From Muribaculaceae bacterium (GTDB lineage Bacteria; Bacteroidota; Bacteroidia; Bacteroidales; Muribaculaceae): a stretch of DNA of 64,000 nucleotides. The notes under the pieces were generated by a model. That model did not search any database. It was not told where the DNA came from and saw nothing but the letters and a program-made list of their open reading frames with translations. The position numbers were made by a program, and so were the translations under genes. Positions 17,484-27,342 of this stretch are shown piece by piece. The DNA is taken from the NCBI GenBank assembly GCA_022510505.1, contig JAFLTL010000001.1, positions 1 to 64,000 on the forward strand. The letters are read 5' to 3'. Position 1 is the stretch's first letter. The number at the start of each line of letters is the position of its first letter.

Positions 17484-19946
17484 ATGTTTGATGATCTTGA
17501 TAATTCAGGCCCATTCGTGACAATAACGCGCATCGACGGGAAGACTAAAGATGACAAGCCTTTACAACCTGAGAATCCTCAGGATATACCGGTGTTGCCA
17601 ACAAGAAATCTAATTTTGTTCCCCGACGTGACGGCGCCGATTAGCTTGTCACGTGAATCCAGCAAAGCTATTGCTCAAGCTGCTCATAAACGAAACGTTC
17701 TGATTGGAATTGTTTGTCAAAAAGATCCCATAATAGAGAACCCTGAACTAGAAGACCTGGTAAAATATGGTGTTTTGGCACGAGTCTTAAATGTCATAAA
17801 GTTACCCAATGGCTCGGATACTGCTATTGTTCAGGCTGTTGAAAAATTTCGCATTGTAGGACGTGGTCTTGGACAAGCAATTCCCGAAGCGCCCATTTCG
17901 GCTTCGGTAAAGATGAAATTTGACCGTTTGCCCTCTGGAAATGACAAACGTTATGCTGCTCTAGCGTCCACACTTAAGGAAACAGCTGTCAAGTTGACCG
18001 AACATAGAGGAGAGGTTTCGGGAGTGGAATTGTCAATGAATTTAAGAAACCTTGACGATCCATTGATGCTGGTTAACACTGTGGCATCAATGTTTCCACT
18101 TGACCAGAATTTCAAGCTTCATTTGCTATCTTTGGATTCTTTGAGAAGCAGGACCGAGCAACTCCTTGAGGAGCTTTTACGAAGGGAATATTTCAACGAA
18201 CTTTCCGACTCAATCAGAGATAAGGCTCGGAAAGGAATGGAAGGACACCAGCGCGATGCTTATCTTCATGAGCAGCTCGAGGCAATCAGGGAGGAACTCT
18301 ACGGTGAAGATAATGAAGATATAGAAAAAATACTTGAGTCGATGCCCCCTGAAGGTCTGCCGGAACATGTCAAAAAGATTTTTGATAAAGAGGTGGAAAA
18401 ACTCAGGAGGATGAGTCAACAACACCCTGAGTATTCCGTACAAATAAATTATCTGGAATATCTTGTGTCGTTGCCATGGAGTAAAGAATCAAAATCTAAA
18501 AGTAGTCTGCCTGAAGCAAAAAAGATTCTTGACAAGGACCACTTCGGACTAGAAAAAGTAAAGCAACGTATAATAGAACAGCTTGCAGTTATTCTTAATA
18601 ATCCTGATGTCAAGTCACCTATAATTTGTTTCGTTGGACCTCCCGGAGTGGGTAAGACATCATTAGGAAAATCAATCGCCAGAGCTTTGAACAGGAACTA
18701 TCAACGGGTTGCCCTTGGTGGAGTTCACGATGAAGCTGAAATAAGAGGCCATCGTCGAACTTATATTGGTTCTTTGCCGGGTCGAATCATAGATGCAGTC
18801 AAGAGAGCTGACACGCGAAATCCGGTTCTTTTACTTGATGAAATCGACAAATTGGGTCATGATTTCAAAGGAGATCCGTCATCGGCTCTCCTGGAGGTTT
18901 TGGATCCGGAACAAAATTATCGGTTCCATGATAATTATGTTGATGTCGACTTTGATTTATCGAAAGTGTTCTTTATAGCCACAGCCAACACTTTATCCTC
19001 CATTCCCCAACCATTGATTGATCGTATGGAAATCATTGAACTTTCGGGTTATCTTGAGGAAGAAAAGGTCGAGATTGCCAAGAAATATCTTGTGCCTAAA
19101 AACATCAATGAACTTGGAATGACCAACTATAAACCAAGAATCACTGATAATGCTATTCGTGAGGTGATACGTTCATATACGTCGGAAAGTGGTGTCCGTC
19201 AGCTGGAAAAGAATCTCGCATCTTTAATGAGAAAATATCTTGTCAAGCGATTGAATGATGAACCGGTGCCAAAGACAATAGGCTCCGATAATGTGAAAGA
19301 GATGCTGGGCGTACCGGTCTATAGTCGTGACCGATATGAGAATAATGATTTTGCTGGTGTTGTGACCGGACTGGCATGGACAGCTGCCGGTGGTGAAATC
19401 CTTTATATTGAAACATCCCTGATTCCGGGCAAAGGTGACAAGCTTTCGGTAACCGGAAATCTTGGAGATGTTATGAAAGAATCAGCTACTCTTGCGTTGC
19501 AGTACGTCAAGAGTCATCATAAAAGCCTTGAAATCGACAGTTCTTTGTTCGAAAGATTCAACATCCACATTCATGTTCCCGAAGGTGCTATACCCAAAGA
19601 CGGTCCTTCGGCCGGTATCACTATGGTGACTTCCATAGTGTCGGCTTTGAAGCAGGTGAGAGTTCGCAACAATCTGGCTATGACAGGCGAGATAACTCTT
19701 CGTGGGAAGGTGTTGCCTGTTGGTGGAATAAAGGAAAAAATCCTAGCGGCAAAAAGAGCTGGAATCAACACTATTATTCTATGCAAGGAGAATCGAAAGA
19801 ACGTCGAGGATATTCCTGAGAAATATGTCGAAGGACTTAAATTTCATTATTTTGATAAAATATCTGAAGTATTGGAATTTGCCTTGACTGATGAGAAACC
19901 TGTTGATGCAATTGATTTGTTAAGCACTGATGCAATTTCTAAATGA
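17484..19946 (+). CDS. lon: ATP-dependent protease Lon
   Basis: An 820-residue AAA+ serine protease that degrades damaged and regulatory proteins in the cytoplasm. In order: N-terminal substrate domain starting at [12 protein letters not shown] (about 32), a helical region, the AAA+ module with Walker A GPPGVGKT (385-392) and Walker B LLLDEIDK, and the C-terminal protease domain. The catalytic dyad is Ser709 in PKDGPSAG and Lys752 in [10 protein letters not shown], with the usual 43-residue spacing. Length is normal. The final 17 bases overlap the next gene, an alpha/beta hydrolase. Confidence 0.97.
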   Translation: MFDDLDNSGPFVTITRIDGKTKDDKPLQPENPQDIPVLPTRNLILFPDVTAPISLSRESSKAIAQAAHKRNVLIGIVCQKDPIIENPELEDLVKYGVLARVLNVIKLPNGSDTAIVQAVEKFRIVGRGLGQAIPEAPISASVKMKFDRLPSGNDKRYAALASTLKETAVKLTEHRGEVSGVELSMNLRNLDDPLMLVNTVASMFPLDQNFKLHLLSLDSLRSRTEQLLEELLRREYFNELSDSIRDKARKGMEGHQRDAYLHEQLEAIREELYGEDNEDIEKILESMPPEGLPEHVKKIFDKEVEKLRRMSQQHPEYSVQINYLEYLVSLPWSKESKSKSSLPEAKKILDKDHFGLEKVKQRIIEQLAVILNNPDVKSPIICFVGPPGVGKTSLGKSIARALNRNYQRVALGGVHDEAEIRGHRRTYIGSLPGRIIDAVKRADTRNPVLLLDEIDKLGHDFKGDPSSALLEVLDPEQNYRFHDNYVDVDFDLSKVFFIATANTLSSIPQPLIDRMEIIELSGYLEEEKVEIAKKYLVPKNINELGMTNYKPRITDNAIREVIRSYTSESGVRQLEKNLASLMRKYLVKRLNDEPVPKTIGSDNVKEMLGVPVYSRDRYENNDFAGVVTGLAWTAAGGEILYIETSLIPGKGDKLSVTGNLGDVMKESATLALQYVKSHHKSLEIDSSLFERFNIHIHVPEGAIPKDGPSAGITMVTSIVSALKQVRVRNNLAMTGEITLRGKVLPVGGIKEKILAAKRAGINTIILCKENRKNVEDIPEKYVEGLKFHYFDKISEVLEFALTDEKPVDAIDLLSTDAISK

Positions 19947-20703
19947 ACGATATGAATATGACGGTGGCATTCTATGCTACGAAATAGCGGGAGAGGGAAA
20001 TCCTCTACTGCTTATGCACGGGTGGGGTTGTGACCGTTCAACTGTGAGGTCAATTGCAGAAACAGCCGTTAAAAACGGTTATCGGGTGTTTAATATCGAT
20101 TTCCCGGGTTTTGGAGAGTCAACAGAACCGTCTGAGGTTTGGGGAGTAGATGAATACACGTCCTTGATAGAACAATTTATTAAGGATAAAGATCTGAAGG
20201 ATATAACTTTGATAGGTCATTCTTTTGGGGGACGCGTGGGAATTCTATATTCATCGAGGAATAAAGTCAGAAAGCTTGTATTAGTCGATGCTGCGGGTAT
20301 CAAACCTAAAAGGAAACTGAAATATTATTATAAAGTTTACAGTTTCAAAGCACTTAAAAGACTTTATAAACTATTATATGGAAAAGAAAAGGCCGAGATA
20401 AAAGCTGATGAACTTAGAAAAAAAAGAGGTTCTAGTGATTATGCAAATTCTTCCCCAATGATGCAGAGAATCTTGAGTAGAGTCGTCAACGAAGATTTAA
20501 AGAATGAACTGAAAAAGATTAAGACGCCAACACTTCTTATGTGGGGGACAAACGATAAAGCCACTCCAATCGATGATGCCAGAATCATGGAGAAGCTTAT
20601 ACCTGATGCAGGTCTTGTTTCTTTCGAAGGATGCGGGCATTATTCTTTTCTTGATGCAAGACCTCATTTCAATATAGTTCTGTCTAAATTTCTATCTCAT
20701 TAA
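19930..20703 (+). CDS. Alpha/beta hydrolase linked to a MurF-like ligase
   Basis: A 257-residue alpha/beta-hydrolase-fold enzyme. The nucleophile elbow GHSFGG places Ser98, with Asp209 (GTNDKA) and His237 (GCGHYS) completing the triad; the oxyanion HGWG motif is near residue 31. It starts within the last codons of lon and is 6 bases upstream of a membrane MurF-like ligase and then a D-Ala-D-Ala-type ligase. No signal peptide is seen, so it should act in the cytosol. The substrate is unknown; position suggests an ester or peptide connected with D-alanyl-D-alanine or lipid-linked cell-wall intermediates. Confidence 0.82.
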   Translation: MQFLNERYEYDGGILCYEIAGEGNPLLLMHGWGCDRSTVRSIAETAVKNGYRVFNIDFPGFGESTEPSEVWGVDEYTSLIEQFIKDKDLKDITLIGHSFGGRVGILYSSRNKVRKLVLVDAAGIKPKRKLKYYYKVYSFKALKRLYKLLYGKEKAEIKADELRKKRGSSDYANSSPMMQRILSRVVNEDLKNELKKIKTPTLLMWGTNDKATPIDDARIMEKLIPDAGLVSFEGCGHYSFLDARPHFNIVLSKFLSH

Positions 20704-20709
20704 ATTACG

Positions 20710-22299
20710 ATGTTGTTTCCACGCCTGCTATTACCGGTTCTGATAGTTCTTGCAACAATTATTTTTCTTGATTTCTTTGCAGTTTTCAAGAGAGATTTAA
20801 TGATGCTTCAACTGAATTCCTATCGAAATAGCCGTTATGTAAATTGGTTCAACCAGAGTGGAGAAAGTACAGCGCCATGGAGATTGGGTGCTTGCGTAGC
20901 TCTTTTTTTGATTTTGGTCGAGAAATTCCCATTGTTCCTAACGGCACTTATTGCAGCCCTTATCCTGATAGCCAATTTCTTTGCCTATAAAAAGAAGAAA
21001 TATAAAAAACCGTTGGTGTTTACTAATCGTGCCAAGAGGATCTACATTGTAATGCTTATACTGGCTTTGGCGACTCCGGTTACTTTAGGGCTGGTACTTC
21101 ACAATCTTCTATTGGCTTGTAAAATTGGTATTCTTGAGATAATCATTTCTCCTGCATTTCTCTTGATAGCTAATCTTCTTCTTGTCCCGGTAGAAAAGTC
21201 GGTAAACAGGAAATTCATTGAAGAAGCAACATCTATCCTCAACGCAAATAAGGGATTAAAAGTAATTGGAATAACGGGAAGCTACGGGAAAACCAGCTCT
21301 AAACATTTTCTTTATCATATTTTATCACAAAAATATGAGACTGTGATGACTCCCGGAAGTTATAATACTTTGCTGGGTGTAGTTAGGACTATAAGGGAAT
21401 TACTAAAACCTTACAGTGAAGTATTCATAGTAGAGATGGGTGCAAAGCAACCGAACGACATAAAGGAGATTTGCAATCTTGTTCATCCGTCAATAGGACT
21501 CCTGACATCAGTGGGCGAACAACATTTAGAAACTTTCAAGACTGTCGAGAATATTGCCAAGACAAAACTGGAACTGATTGATTCTCTTCCATCCGATGGG
21601 TTAGGAGTTGTAAATACTACCAATCCTATTGTTCTAGATAAACTTCCAACCGATAAGCAATTGTCCTTATATCCATCAAAGGGGAAAGACGGATATTACA
21701 TAACAGATGTCGAATATGTTGACAAAGGCACAAATTTCGTTATTAACGGCCCCGATGGATTTTGTCTTGAGTTATTTACCCCTTTGGTCGGAAAAGGTAA
21801 TCTTGAGAATATACTAGGTGCTGTTATTGTGTCGAGATACCTCGAGGTTGATGAGAAAACAATCATTCACGCTGTTTCCACTATGCCTCAAGTTGAACAT
21901 CGCTTGAGCATGACGCATACGAAAGGTGGATTCATAATTCTTGATGATGCGTTCAATTCCAATCCAGCAGGTTCGTCAATGGCACTTGGTGTACTCTCTA
22001 AGATAAAAGTTCCGGGAAAAAGAATTATCATTACTCCTGGAATGATAGAACTTGGTCCTCTTCAGGAAGAGGCAAACAAGGAATTCGGAAAAGGAATTGC
22101 CAAAAGTGCCGATGTCGCCATTATTGTTGGAGAGTATAACCGCTATCCCATTTTGGAAGGCATGAACGAAGGTGGGATGAATAGTAAGAATATTTATCCT
22201 GTCGCATCTTTCGAAGAGGCACAAAAACTATTCCTGACTATAGTGAATAAAGGTGACATAGTACTATATGAAAACGATTTACCCGACACATTTAAATAA
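20710..22299 (+). CDS. Membrane-embedded Mur ligase (MurF-like)
   Basis: A 529-residue protein with about five hydrophobic helices in residues 1-165 followed by a Mur-ligase catalytic and C-terminal domain. The ATP-binding motif is GITGSYGKTSSK (about 190), and the MurF-type DDAFNSNP motif lies near residue 417. Classical MurF is soluble and 430-470 residues long; here the usual N-terminal UDP-binding domain is replaced by the membrane region. The next gene, six bases on, encodes a D-Ala-D-Ala-type ligase, so addition of a dipeptide to a membrane-bound acceptor is a reasonable inference. It is not within a division/cell-wall cluster, so it is probably a second copy with a special role. Confidence 0.85.
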   Translation: MLFPRLLLPVLIVLATIIFLDFFAVFKRDLMMLQLNSYRNSRYVNWFNQSGESTAPWRLGACVALFLILVEKFPLFLTALIAALILIANFFAYKKKKYKKPLVFTNRAKRIYIVMLILALATPVTLGLVLHNLLLACKIGILEIIISPAFLLIANLLLVPVEKSVNRKFIEEATSILNANKGLKVIGITGSYGKTSSKHFLYHILSQKYETVMTPGSYNTLLGVVRTIRELLKPYSEVFIVEMGAKQPNDIKEICNLVHPSIGLLTSVGEQHLETFKTVENIAKTKLELIDSLPSDGLGVVNTTNPIVLDKLPTDKQLSLYPSKGKDGYYITDVEYVDKGTNFVINGPDGFCLELFTPLVGKGNLENILGAVIVSRYLEVDEKTIIHAVSTMPQVEHRLSMTHTKGGFIILDDAFNSNPAGSSMALGVLSKIKVPGKRIIITPGMIELGPLQEEANKEFGKGIAKSADVAIIVGEYNRYPILEGMNEGGMNSKNIYPVASFEEAQKLFLTIVNKGDIVLYENDLPDTFK

Positions 22300-22305
22300 A
22301 GAACA

Positions 22306-23502
22306 ATGAAAACCAAAGTTGGAGTTTTTTTTGGCGGACGCTCGACTGAGCATGAAATATCGGTTATTTCGGCAAATCAGGCAATTAATGCTTTGGACGC
22401 CGATCAGTATGAAATCGTGCCTGTGTATATAACTAAGGAAGGTAAATGGTTTTCAGGAGAAGCTCTGCTGAAACTTGAAGAGTATAAAAATATTCCTCAG
22501 TTACTATCGAAATGTGAACCGGTATACATGAAAGCTATCTATGGTGATTTTAAACTATATAGCGAAAAGAGAAAAGGATTTCTTAAAAAAGAAGTCGTGA
22601 TTGCCTCTTTGGATGTTGTAATTCCGGTTCTTCACGGTTCTAATGGTGAAGACGGTACTTTCCAAGGTGTTATGGAATCGATAGGTATTCCTTATGTGGG
22701 TTGTGATGTTCTTTCATCTGCCAATGGGATGGATAAGATCTACATGAAGATGATACTAAAAGCTAATGACATACCGGTAGTTCCATACTATTGGTTTACT
22801 GTTAAAAACTGGATAAAGAACGAAAATATAATTCTTGATGAAATAGAAAAAAACATAGGTTATCCAGTAATTGTAAAACCTGCGAACCTTGGCTCCAGCG
22901 TTGGTATCGGTCGTGCAATTGACCGCAAGGCTCTTAAAGAAAAGATAACCGATGCCTCCAAATACTCTAGCCGCATAATAGTGGAGCACATGATTGAAGA
23001 TCTGCAAGAGATTAACTGTTCAGTACTGGGTGACTGTGACGATTATATGACTTCAGTACTTGAAGAACCGATAAAATCGGGTGAGATTCTTTCCTATGAA
23101 GATAAGTATATGGGTGGTTCAAAGGGAGCAAAAGGAATGCAGGCATCACTAAAACGAATACCGGCCGATTTACCCGAGGACGTCACCAAAACTATTCAAA
23201 AATATGCAGGTTTGACTTTCAGTGTTCTATCATGTAGTGGAGTAAGTAGGGTAGACCTTATTATCGACCGTACAAATAACAACATTTATGTCAATGAAAT
23301 CAACACAATTCCAGGTTCTCTTTCTTTCTATCTTTGGGAAGCCACTGGTATTAGCTTTACCGAACTTATGAATCGTCTTGTAAGAATCGCAATATCGCGA
23401 AAACGAGAACATGATTCTAAGATTGTAAGTTACGATCAGAATATCTTCAACATGGGGTCTTTCTCAGGTAAGAATTCTATGAAATCGACCAAATTGAAAT
23501 AA
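22306..23502 (+). CDS. D-alanine--D-alanine ligase family protein
   Basis: A 398-residue ATP-grasp ligase. Family residues are present: the N-terminal FFGGRSTEHEIS (Glu about 16), NLGSSVGIG, the loop SYEDKY equivalent to the Ddl tyrosine loop, SRVDLIID, and EINTIPGS with metal-binding Glu and Asn. It is longer than the approximately 310-340 residues of standard Ddl, partly through a polar C-terminal tail. The motif NTIPGSLSFYLWEA is, as I recall, common in Clostridia-type Ddl enzymes near MurF-like genes, so lateral transfer is possible. It probably makes D-Ala-D-Ala or a related D-Ala dipeptide for the adjacent ligase; the acceptor amino acid is not certain. Confidence 0.87.
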   Translation: MKTKVGVFFGGRSTEHEISVISANQAINALDADQYEIVPVYITKEGKWFSGEALLKLEEYKNIPQLLSKCEPVYMKAIYGDFKLYSEKRKGFLKKEVVIASLDVVIPVLHGSNGEDGTFQGVMESIGIPYVGCDVLSSANGMDKIYMKMILKANDIPVVPYYWFTVKNWIKNENIILDEIEKNIGYPVIVKPANLGSSVGIGRAIDRKALKEKITDASKYSSRIIVEHMIEDLQEINCSVLGDCDDYMTSVLEEPIKSGEILSYEDKYMGGSKGAKGMQASLKRIPADLPEDVTKTIQKYAGLTFSVLSCSGVSRVDLIIDRTNNNIYVNEINTIPGSLSFYLWEATGISFTELMNRLVRIAISRKREHDSKIVSYDQNIFNMGSFSGKNSMKSTKLK

Positions 23503-23508
23503 TTAAAT

Positions 23509-23516
23509 TATCTTTG
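23509..23516 (+). promoter_or_regulatory. -7 element of the ileS operon
   Basis: TATCTTTG matches the Bacteroidetes -7 consensus and predicts a start near 23522, giving a leader of about 15 bases before the ileS ATG. It lies just past the ligase stop codon and therefore defines a new transcription unit. Confidence 0.65.
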
Positions 23517-23536
23517 CTTGTTAACACTTCAAAATT

Positions 23537-26500
23537 ATGTCAAAAAGATTTCCAGAATATAAATCTCTCAATCTCCCTCAAGTCAATCGTGAGATGTTGG
23601 AACTTTGGGAGAAAGAAGACCTTTTCAACAAAACATTAAAAGAAAGGGAAGGTTATCCTGAGTATATTTTCTATGAAGGTCCTCCGTCAGCTAACGGTAT
23701 GCCAGGCATACATCACGTGATGGGTAGAACTATCAAGGATATTTTCAATCGTTTCAAAGCCATGAAAGGTTTCCATGTAAACCGTAAGGCTGGATGGGAC
23801 ACCCATGGACTTCCGGTTGAGCTTGCTGTTGAAAAATCCCTTGGCATCACTAAGGAGGATATAGGAAAAAAAATAAGTGTCGACGATTATAATTCAGCAT
23901 GTCGTCGCGAGGTGATGAAGTATACTCATGAATGGGAAATGCTTACCCGTTCAATGGGTTATTGGGTGGATACTACCAATCCCTACATAACTTACGACAA
24001 CAGGTATATCGAATCAATTTGGTGGCTTCTGTCCCAATTATATAAAAAAGGGTATCTCTATAAAGGATATACTATTCAACCCTATTCGCCAGCTGCAGGA
24101 ACCGGTTTGAGTACACACGAGTTGAATCAACCGGGTTGCTACCGTGATGTCAAGGATACCACCTGCATCGCCGAATTTGAAATAAAAAATCCATCTCCTG
24201 AATTCCAAGGTTGGGGTAAAGCTTGTTTCCTGGCATGGACTACAACACCTTGGACTCTTCCATCAAACACTGCACTTGCAGTAGGTCCTTCGATTACATA
24301 CGCAATAGTCAGGACTTTCAATCCTTACTCGGGTTCACCTTTGACTGCTGTAGTGGCTGAGGCCCTTCTCGACAGTGTCTTCAATCCTAAAGGAAAAGAT
24401 GTCGAACTTTCAGAATACAAACCTGGAGATAAGGTCGTTCCTTGGAAGGTTGAGAAGATTGTCACAGGAAAGGATCTCGAAGGAATAGAATACATTCAGC
24501 TGATCCCGTGGGTGAATCCGGGAGAAGGAGCTTTCAAGGTTATACCAGGAGACTTTGTCTCGACTGAAGATGGAACAGGTATTGTTCATATAGCGGGAAC
24601 TTTTGGTGCTGATGATGCAAGAGTTTCTAAACAGAACGGTGTTCCTCCTTTGCATCTAACTGATAGAAACGGAAATATACGTCCAATGGTGGATCCTACA
24701 GGTAAATTTTACCTTATTGAGGATCTTGACCCTAATTTTGTAAAAGAGAGGGTCTATGTGGAATGTTACACTCCTTGGCAAGGCAAATTTGTGAAGAATG
24801 CCTTTGATCCTTCTAAGAAAGATGGTGGTGAAACTCTTGATGTCGAAATCTGTCTTTGGCTAAAGAAGGAAGATAAGGTGTTCAAGATTGAGAAACATAC
24901 CCACAGTTATCCCCATTGTTGGAGAACCGACAAACCGGTATTATATTATCCTCTTGACAGCTGGTTTATAAGAACTACTGGTGCCAAGGATAAGCTGATG
25001 GAACTAAATGAGACAATCGATTGGAAGCCTAAATCAACCGGGTCGGGCCGTTTTGGGAAGTGGCTGGAGAATCTTCAGGACTGGAATTTGTCAAGAAGTC
25101 GCTATTGGGGAACTCCTTTGCCAATTTGGCGCACTGAGGAAGGTGATGAGGAAATGGCCGTGGAAAGTGTTGCCATGTTGTATGATGAAATTGAGAAATC
25201 GGTAGATGCCGGTTTTATGAAGAGTAATCCACTAAAGGAAAAAGGGTTCGTTGCGGGAGATTATTCAAAGGAAAACTACGAAAAGATAGATCTTCATCGT
25301 CCCTATGTTGATAAAATAATATTGGTTTCGCCAAAATCAGGTAAACCTATGATGCGTGAAACCGATCTGATTGACGTTTGGTTCGATTCAGGGGCGATGC
25401 CGTTCGCTCAAATGCATTATCCATTTGAGAATAAGGAACTTGTTGATGAAGGTAAGGTATATCCAGCCGATTTCATTGCCGAAGGTGTAGACCAGACTCG
25501 TGGCTGGTTCTTTACGCTGCATGCCATTTCTGGTATGATTAAAGACAATGTGGCTTTTAAATCGGTTATTTCTAACGGACTGGTTCTTGACAAGGATGGA
25601 AATAAAATGTCAAAACGTCTAGGAAATGCGATAGATCCGTTTAAAGCAATTGAAGAGCATGGTTCCGACCCTCTTCGATGGTATATGATTGCGAATTCCT
25701 CTCCCTGGGATAATCTTAAATTCGATCCCGAAGGAGTTAGAGAAACTTCTCGAAAACTCTTTGCAACACTATATAATACCTATAGCTTCTTTGCTCTTTA
25801 TGCCAATGTTGATGGTTTTATTCCTGATACAACCCAAATACCTGTTTCTGAGAGGTCAGAAACGGACCGTTGGATTTTGTCATCACTAAATTCGTTGATA
25901 AAGGAGGTAGAGGGTGACTTCGAGGAGCATGAACCAACCAAAGCAGCACGCGCTATCAACGATTTTGTGATTGACAATCTAAGCAATTGGTATGTTAGAC
26001 TTAATCGTAAGAGATTCTGGGGTGGGGAAATGACCCAAGACAAATTGTCGGCCTATCAAACGCTCTATACATGTTTGTTGACTATCAGTAAGTTAATGGC
26101 TCCAATAGCTCCGTTCTTCTCGGACCGTTTATATAGGGATTTAACAGATGGAACTAAATCTGTTCATAGTGCCGATTTTCCGGTTTATGATCCCCAATTA
26201 ATAGACAAGTCCCTCGAGGATAGAATGCAGCTTGCCCAGTCAATCACTTCAATGGCATTGGCTCTAAGAAGAAAAGTAAACATCAAGGTTAGACAGCCGC
26301 TTGCAACCTTAATTGTTCCGGTTCTCGATGAAGCCCAGAAAGATGCCTTGAAGAAGGTCGAAAATATCATCTCAAGTGAAATTAATGTAAAAGCCATCAA
26401 GGCTATCGAGGACACAGAAGGGGTTCTTGTAAAGAAAGTTAAACCTGATTTCAAAAAACTCGGGCCAAAACATGGCAAGAGAATGAAAGAGGTTGCCACC

Positions 26501-26962
26501 GTAGTAGCAGGACTTTCTCAACATCAAATCAGCTGCCTTGAACGTAACGGATGCTTGGATCTTGCCTTTAATGACGGAATCCCGTTCAAACTTGAGACTG
26601 ACGATGTTGAAATTTTCTCGGAGGATATTCCGGGATGGTTGGTGGCAAACGAAGGTCCACTAACAATAGCTCTCGATGTCAATGTCTCCGATGAACTAAG
26701 AGAAGAAGGAATTGCTCGTGAATTGGTTAATCGAATTCAGAACATTCGAAAAAATCGTTCCTATGATATTACCGACCGCATTCGTCTTGTAATTAAACCT
26801 GATGAATTCGTTAATAATGCTGTAAAGAACTTTGGGGAATATATCGCAAAACAAGTTCTGGCTAAAGAGATTCTTCTTGACATTCCCAACGTAATTGAAG
26901 AAGATTGCGTTTTGGATATAGATGGAAATATAGTAAATGTAGAAATATCTAAAATAAATTGA
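23537..26962 (+). CDS. ileS: Isoleucyl-tRNA synthetase
   Basis: A 1141-residue class I aminoacyl-tRNA synthetase. The HIGH-type motif appears as PGIHHVMG (about 57), the editing domain contains WTTTPWTLPSN (about 235), and the KMSKS-type loop is GNKMSKRLG (about 693). A long C-terminal anticodon-binding region follows, as in the longer IleRS clade that includes eukaryotic and some Bacteroidetes enzymes. It charges tRNA-Ile. It starts a tightly packed plus-strand operon that continues with a DksA-like protein, lspA and others. Confidence 0.97.
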   Translation: MSKRFPEYKSLNLPQVNREMLELWEKEDLFNKTLKEREGYPEYIFYEGPPSANGMPGIHHVMGRTIKDIFNRFKAMKGFHVNRKAGWDTHGLPVELAVEKSLGITKEDIGKKISVDDYNSACRREVMKYTHEWEMLTRSMGYWVDTTNPYITYDNRYIESIWWLLSQLYKKGYLYKGYTIQPYSPAAGTGLSTHELNQPGCYRDVKDTTCIAEFEIKNPSPEFQGWGKACFLAWTTTPWTLPSNTALAVGPSITYAIVRTFNPYSGSPLTAVVAEALLDSVFNPKGKDVELSEYKPGDKVVPWKVEKIVTGKDLEGIEYIQLIPWVNPGEGAFKVIPGDFVSTEDGTGIVHIAGTFGADDARVSKQNGVPPLHLTDRNGNIRPMVDPTGKFYLIEDLDPNFVKERVYVECYTPWQGKFVKNAFDPSKKDGGETLDVEICLWLKKEDKVFKIEKHTHSYPHCWRTDKPVLYYPLDSWFIRTTGAKDKLMELNETIDWKPKSTGSGRFGKWLENLQDWNLSRSRYWGTPLPIWRTEEGDEEMAVESVAMLYDEIEKSVDAGFMKSNPLKEKGFVAGDYSKENYEKIDLHRPYVDKIILVSPKSGKPMMRETDLIDVWFDSGAMPFAQMHYPFENKELVDEGKVYPADFIAEGVDQTRGWFFTLHAISGMIKDNVAFKSVISNGLVLDKDGNKMSKRLGNAIDPFKAIEEHGSDPLRWYMIANSSPWDNLKFDPEGVRETSRKLFATLYNTYSFFALYANVDGFIPDTTQIPVSERSETDRWILSSLNSLIKEVEGDFEEHEPTKAARAINDFVIDNLSNWYVRLNRKRFWGGEMTQDKLSAYQTLYTCLLTISKLMAPIAPFFSDRLYRDLTDGTKSVHSADFPVYDPQLIDKSLEDRMQLAQSITSMALALRRKVNIKVRQPLATLIVPVLDEAQKDALKKVENIISSEINVKAIKAIEDTEGVLVKKVKPDFKKLGPKHGKRMKEVATVVAGLSQHQISCLERNGCLDLAFNDGIPFKLETDDVEIFSEDIPGWLVANEGPLTIALDVNVSDELREEGIARELVNRIQNIRKNRSYDITDRIRLVIKPDEFVNNAVKNFGEYIAKQVLAKEILLDIPNVIEEDCVLDIDGNIVNVEISKIN

Positions 26963-26964
26963 TA

Positions 26965-27342
26965 ATGGCTGAAAAAACAAGATATAGCGATGAAGAGCTT
27001 CAAGAATTCAAAGAACTGATTCTTGGTAAGCTTGAAAAGGCCAAGCATGATTATGATCTCTTGAGAGCCCAGTTGTTAAATACAGAAGGAAATGACATCG
27101 CCGACACTTCTCCAACTTTTAAGGTTCTTGAGGAAGGCGCCTCGGTCTTAGGAAAAGAAGAGGCTGGTCGTTTAGCTCAGAGGCAGGCTAAATTTATCAA
27201 CAGTCTGCAGGCTGCTCTTGTCAGAATTGAGAATAAAACCTACGGAATTGACCGTGTCACGGGGAAATTGATTCCGAAGGAACGTCTCAGGGCAGTTCCT
27301 CATGCTACTTTAGGTATAGAACAGAAATTGGGTAATAAGTGA
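26965..27342 (+). CDS. TraR/DksA-family protein without zinc cysteines
   Basis: A 125-residue DksA/TraR-type protein; the ATG at 26965 (MAEKTRYS) is chosen over an upstream TTG that overlaps the ileS stop. An N-terminal coiled coil (about 9-40 and 55-85) carries at its tip NDIADTS, keeping two aspartates (44 and 47) equivalent to the catalytic tip of E. coli DksA. The C-terminal region follows zinc-finger spacing (YGIDRVTGKLIPKERL) but all four cysteines are replaced. DksA proteins enter the RNA polymerase secondary channel with ppGpp. It is between ileS (2-bp gap) and lspA (4-bp overlap). Confidence 0.87.
   Translation: MAEKTRYSDEELQEFKELILGKLEKAKHDYDLLRAQLLNTEGNDIADTSPTFKVLEEGASVLGKEEAGRLAQRQAKFINSLQAALVRIENKTYGIDRVTGKLIPKERLRAVPHATLGIEQKLGNK

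Noticed and set aside
19930-23502. Vancomycin-resistance-type (van) cluster
   Set aside because: The ligase keeps Ddl-type residues (SYEDKY, EINTIPGS) and there are no VanH-like dehydrogenase, VanX or VanRS genes, so a D-lactate system is not supported.
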